Source: Streptomyces chilikensis
GTDB lineage: Bacteria; Actinomycetota; Actinomycetes; Streptomycetales; Streptomycetaceae
NCBI RefSeq assembly: GCF_001642695.1
Contig: NZ_LWCC02000005.1
Location: forward strand, 3,281,427 to 3,319,311
Length of the DNA stretch: 37,885 nt
Direction: 5' to 3'
Each line of letters begins with the position of its first letter. Within the stretch, counting starts at the first letter, position 1. This document shows positions 36,278 to 37,885 of this stretch, piece after piece. Position numbers and translations under genes: made by a program. The notes under the pieces were generated by a model, which was not told the DNA's origin, did no database searches, and saw only the letters and a program-made list of their open reading frames with translations.

Positions 36278-37334
36278 GATGGAACGCCGCGGCGTGATCG
36301 TGCGGGAGGAGATACCCAGGGCCCTCGCGCCGCATCGGGAAGCGATGGCAGGAACGCTGGGCGTACCGGTCGAGCGGGTGAGGATCGAGGGCGCCGACGG
36401 CGCGGGCCGCAAGAGCCGCGTGCCGTGGGTGCGGGTGTGCGACCCGGAGCGGTCGCCGAGCGCCATGAACGGCTGGTACGTCGTCCTGCTGTTCAGCGGG
36501 GACGGCGCGCGCGTCTACCTGGCCCTGATGCAGGGGACGACCTACTGGACCGGCACGGAGTTGCGCTCGCGGAGCTCCGAGGAGCTGACCGCCAGGGTGA
36601 ACTGGGCCCACCCGCACGTCATCGAGGCCGCCGAGGACCGGGCGGGGATGCTGCGGCGCATCGACCTCGCCGGGGGCAAGCTGGGACGGTCGTACGAACT
36701 CGGCGTCGTGGTGGCGCTCGGGTACCGGCGCGACGCCCTCCCCGGGACGGACGCCTTCGTGGACGACCTGCTGTTCATGACCGGGTTGCTGCGCCGCGTG
36801 TACGCGGCCGAGAGCGAGGCGACCTACATACCCGGCGATCCCGTCCCCGAGGTGCTGGACGCCGAGGTGTCGGCCGACCGGGCCGCCGGGCGCGGCGCCG
36901 TCGGCACGAGGCCGGCGTCGGCCACCCGGAGCGGGCAGGGCTTCCTGCTCTCGGCGGTGGAGCGGCGGGTGATCGAGGCGCACAGCGTCGCCATGGCGAC
37001 GGAGCACTTCGCGGCACAGGGCTGGACGGTGGAGGACGTCGGCGCGAGGAGGCCCTACGACCTGCACCTCACCAGGGGGGACGAGGAACTGCACGTCGAG
37101 GTGAAGGGCACGACCTCGCTGGGGCAGGCGGTCGTCCTGACCCGGGCCGAGGTGGAGGCCCAGCGCGCGTTCGCCCCGCACAACGCGCTGGTGGTCGTCC
37201 ACTCCATACGGCTCGACCGGTCCGGCGCGGAGGTGACGGCGGAGGGCGGCGTGCTGCACTGCACGTCACCGTGGGTGATGGAGCAGCCCGACCTCACGCC
37301 GATCTCGTACCGGTACCGGACCGACCTGGCGTGA
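36213..37334 (+). CDS. MrcB_N (DUF3578) - DUF3883 protein, putative modified-DNA nuclease
   Basis: The protein is 373 residues from the ATG at 36213. Residues about 5-185 match the MrcB N-terminal (DUF3578) pattern: VPWVRVCDPE, then NGWYVVLLFSGDGARVYLALMQGTT. Residues about 245-370 match DUF3883, with PYDLHLTRGDEELHVEVKGT containing a PD-(D/E)XK-like set D283, E296, K298. MrcB_N-type domains are found on restriction-related proteins; the GTPase of McrB is absent. The start is uncertain: the frame is open to 36132, and an ATG at 36279 lies just after the HATPase stop. The reading as a stand-alone type IV-like defence nuclease is inference. Confidence 0.78.
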   Translation: MNDALARVMDLQLRYTWRATPEMERRGVIVREEIPRALAPHREAMAGTLGVPVERVRIEGADGAGRKSRVPWVRVCDPERSPSAMNGWYVVLLFSGDGARVYLALMQGTTYWTGTELRSRSSEELTARVNWAHPHVIEAAEDRAGMLRRIDLAGGKLGRSYELGVVVALGYRRDALPGTDAFVDDLLFMTGLLRRVYAAESEATYIPGDPVPEVLDAEVSADRAAGRGAVGTRPASATRSGQGFLLSAVERRVIEAHSVAMATEHFAAQGWTVEDVGARRPYDLHLTRGDEELHVEVKGTTSLGQAVVLTRAEVEAQRAFAPHNALVVVHSIRLDRSGAEVTAEGGVLHCTSPWVMEQPDLTPISYRYRTDLA

Positions 37335-37446
37335 GGACCAGGAGCGACGGCGGCCTCGGACCACGCCGCGGAACCACCTCGGAGGCCGGATGACGGAGGG
37401 AACGTCCGCCCCCGGACCGGAACGCCGGTGCCCGGCCCGGGAGCGC

Positions 37447-37875
37447 TCAGTCGAGGCAGAACTCGTTGCCCTCGATGTCGAGCATCGGGATGCACGCGTC
37501 GTTGCCGTCGTACAGCGTCCGCACGTGGACCGCGCCGAGCGGGACCAGCCGGGCGCATTCGGCCTCGAGCGCGGCGAGGCGCTCCTCGCCCACGAGTCCG
37601 GTGGCGACCCGCACGTCGAGGTGCACCCGGTTCTTGACGGCCTTGCCCTCGGGGACGCGCTGGAAGTACAGCCGCGGGCCCACGCCCTCGGGGTCGACGC
37701 AGGCGAACCACGCGTCCCGCTGCTCGGGGGGCTGTGACCGCTTGAAGTCCTCCCACGTCGCGAACCCCTTCGGGGGCGGCGGGACGACGTACCCCAGCAC
37801 CTCGCACCAGAACCGGGCGAGGCGCTCGGGCTCCGCGCAGTCGAAGGTGACCTGGAACTCCTTGATCGCCGGCAT
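37447..37875 (-). CDS. VOC family protein (glyoxalase-like)
   Basis: The 142-residue protein has the same fold as the one at 20119 but only distant similarity: FQVTFDCAEPERLARFWCEVLGY at the start, NRVHLDVRVATG in the middle and MLDIEGNEFCLD at the very end. An insertion (PPPPKGFATWEDFKRSQPPEQRD) after the first strand is typical of one Streptomyces VOC subgroup. The substrate is unknown. It is convergent with the DUF3883 gene, and its upstream region is cut by the window edge. Confidence 0.87.
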   Translation of the reverse strand: MPAIKEFQVTFDCAEPERLARFWCEVLGYVVPPPPKGFATWEDFKRSQPPEQRDAWFACVDPEGVGPRLYFQRVPEGKAVKNRVHLDVRVATGLVGEERLAALEAECARLVPLGAVHVRTLYDGNDACIPMLDIEGNEFCLD

Positions 37876-37885
37876 CGGCGCACCG

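Overview
The window looks like chromosomal DNA from a Streptomyces species. GC content is very high, third codon positions are almost all G or C, GTG starts are common, and the genes have strong Streptomyces identities: WhiJ/Scr1-type regulators with DUF397 partners, a ParA-like cassette of the SCO2521-SCO2525 families, a znu/zur zinc operon and a TGGGAGCGCTCCCA cellulase operator. From memory, not checked, the order leuA - TerB - SCO2525..2521 - recO - uppS - zur - znuBCA - glyS - dus - ppdK follows S. coelicolor around SCO2494-SCO2529.

Layout. (1) 1-1267, minus strand: a protealysin-type M4 metalloprotease and the start of its inhibitor gene, emfourin, which runs off the left edge. (2) 1389-4830, plus strand: leuA behind a leucine-rich leader peptide and two interlocking RNA stems, then a zinc-ribbon/TerB protein and a small WPD-loop tyrosine phosphatase. 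A GNAT acetyltransferase faces back at 4796-5341. (3) 5542-12264, plus strand: a tightly packed cassette of an NNMT-like methyltransferase (SCO2525 family), SCO2524, an altered ParA/MinD-type P-loop protein (SCO2523), SCO2522 and SCO2521, followed by a membrane-anchored protein. A 34-bp perfect palindrome ends the run. The cassette's function is unknown. (4) 12317-14549: recO, uppS and a YcxB-like membrane protein. (5) 14851-18077, minus strand: znuA-znuC-znuB-zur, with Zur-box-like sites at the znuA start; glyS diverges from it. (6) 19790-24283: a small exported or membrane protein, a VOC protein, a first WhiJ-like triad (HATPase facing away from HTH-DUF397), a MarR regulator and a Dus-family tRNA-dihydrouridine synthase. 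(7) 24355-27371, minus strand: a GH6 cellulase with a CebR-type operator and a GH63-like glycosidase. (8) 28165-32364: ppdK behind a long AT-richer intergenic region with repeated operator-like sites, then a Tat-exported PhoX/DUF839 protein. (9) 32645-37875: an SDR oxidoreductase behind 16-bp tandem repeats, a VapBC toxin-antitoxin pair, a second WhiJ-like triad, an orphan MrcB_N-DUF3883 protein with a PD-(D/E)XK-like motif, and a VOC protein.

How the genes work together. The metabolic blocks are self-contained: leucine synthesis under attenuation, zinc uptake under its own co-transcribed repressor, cell-wall lipid carrier synthesis, tRNA charging and modification, pyruvate/PEP conversion and cellulose use. 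The most interesting unexplained parts are the 5542-12264 cassette and the 33.6-37.3 kb accessory stretch. In the latter, the second HATPase gene carries at its 3' end an in-frame copy of the C-terminal part of the neighbouring vapB antitoxin (about 70% identical over 73 nt by hand alignment), and the next gene looks like a stand-alone modified-DNA reader fused to a nuclease-like domain.
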